Translations under genes and position numbers: made by a program
Shown here: positions 63,291-64,000 of the stretch, one piece after another
How the letters are laid out: the number at the start of each line of letters is the position of its first letter
How positions within the stretch are numbered: position 1 is the stretch's first letter
The notes under the pieces: generated by a model
Told to the model about the DNA's origin: nothing
The model's database searches: none
Seen by the model: only the letters and a program-made list of their open reading frames with translations
From: Dipteris shenzhenensis
Taxonomy: Eukaryota; Polypodiophyta; Polypodiopsida; Gleicheniales
Length of the DNA: 64,000 nt
Strand: one strand, 5' to 3'
Assembly: GCA_047967505.1 (NCBI GenBank)
Contig: CM106538.1

Positions 63291-64000
63291 AGTGGTTCAC
63301 CTACTTGTGGGCAAAGGCTGACCGTTGAACGAGGGTCATGGTGTAGTGAGGCGTCTGGTCCCCCACCCCTCTTGTGACTACCGAAGGCTCCATGGGTGGG
63401 TGAACCCTTCTCTCCGTCGAACGTTTTGGCCATTTTTCATGCGTGCCCGTCTTGCGAGATTGGACACGGTCATTGCAGCCGGCGATCTAGTAGGCAATGA
63501 GGGACTGCGAGTAGCGTCTTGGACGGGCGTGCCACCGTTTGGGCCCTGCATGATCAAGGATTGCATCAGTGCTTCCCATCGCGGATGGACGTTGTGGCTT
63601 GTATACCTACAGAGGGTGGTGAACCTTGTGCGATAGACCATTGATCGGTTCCAGCTCCGTGAGGACTTGATCCTGGGGGTTGTGAGCCACTCTAAACGGG
63701 TGCATTCTGGAGCGGGCGATCTGATCGTTAATGGCATTGGGTCGTTCCTGCCTCGGAGTGCGATAGGCAAGGCAACATGAAAGGTGCTTGGGGTGCCATT
63801 CGTGACCCTCGTGGACCTACCTTTTGCGGTGCCCGGGCATGTGTGGGTGACACTTTTTGTGGGCAAGCGAAATGCCTTTGGATGGCGGGGTGTGCCTCGG
63901 CCCTTGTCAGTGAGCACGGTTCGCCATCCCGAGGTGGGTTGCCTCCCACAGCCGCATGCCACATTGTGTGCGGAGTCGGAACACATGGCTCGTGCCGTTT
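63291..64000 (+). other. 5' external transcribed spacer (right unit)
   Basis: Mirror of 23512-24257, differing at scattered sites. Alignment of the last bases with 23525-23560 places the 18S start about 18 bp beyond the window end. ORFs here are shadows. Confidence 0.85.

Overview
The window is nuclear DNA of a land plant. The evidence is a 45S rDNA transcription unit of plant type (18S and 25S/28S read on the minus strand), plant-type Ty3/gypsy and Ty1/copia remnants, LTR elements primed by initiator Met-tRNA, and a satellite of nucleosome length. I cannot name the species. The 18S reading resembles early-diverging land plants to me, but that is only an impression. No ordinary single-copy host gene is visible: the window is rDNA, satellite and nested transposons.

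Layout. 1-3600: low-complexity pyrimidine-rich DNA holding about 15 copies of a GC-only palindrome in a poly-C background. 3600-4540: a decayed copia fragment. 4541-11330: about 37 copies of a 182-bp satellite with a higher-order period near 728 bp. 11452-14922: a long intact ORF for a transposase-like protein with a candidate DDE triad, preceded by a good 3' splice site. 15040-16120: two smaller tandem repeats. 16235-18291: rDNA 3' spacer invaded by an LTR/gag fragment and tRNA-like repeats. 18292-23511: 28S and 18S on the minus strand, with the 18S 3' end, ITS1 and all of 5.8S missing. 23512-24271: 5' ETS and Pol I initiation motif.

24272-63276 is the centrepiece. A tandem array of a pol-less LTR retrotransposon sits at the Pol I initiation motif with an ATAGT target duplication (24272-38920). 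An inverted counterpart (42340-63276, duplication ACTAT) sits in front of a second, divergently oriented 5' ETS (63282-64000), whose 18S should start about 18 bp past the window. The two rDNA units are head-to-head around a spacer of about 2.9 kb (39180-42090), and the arm homology ends inside G-tract/C-tract DNA. Both arms carry the same nested Ty3/gypsy element G1 with the same target duplication, so G1 predates the inversion or amplification. Only the right arm carries a second, young gypsy element G2 (50519-57233) with one intact 1903-codon gag-pol frame, but its reverse transcriptase has Tyr for the motif A Asp. A 246-bp MITE with perfect 15-bp ends lies nearby. The arms have since diverged by microhomology deletions, one internal inversion and C-to-T stop codons, as expected for silenced, methylated rDNA.
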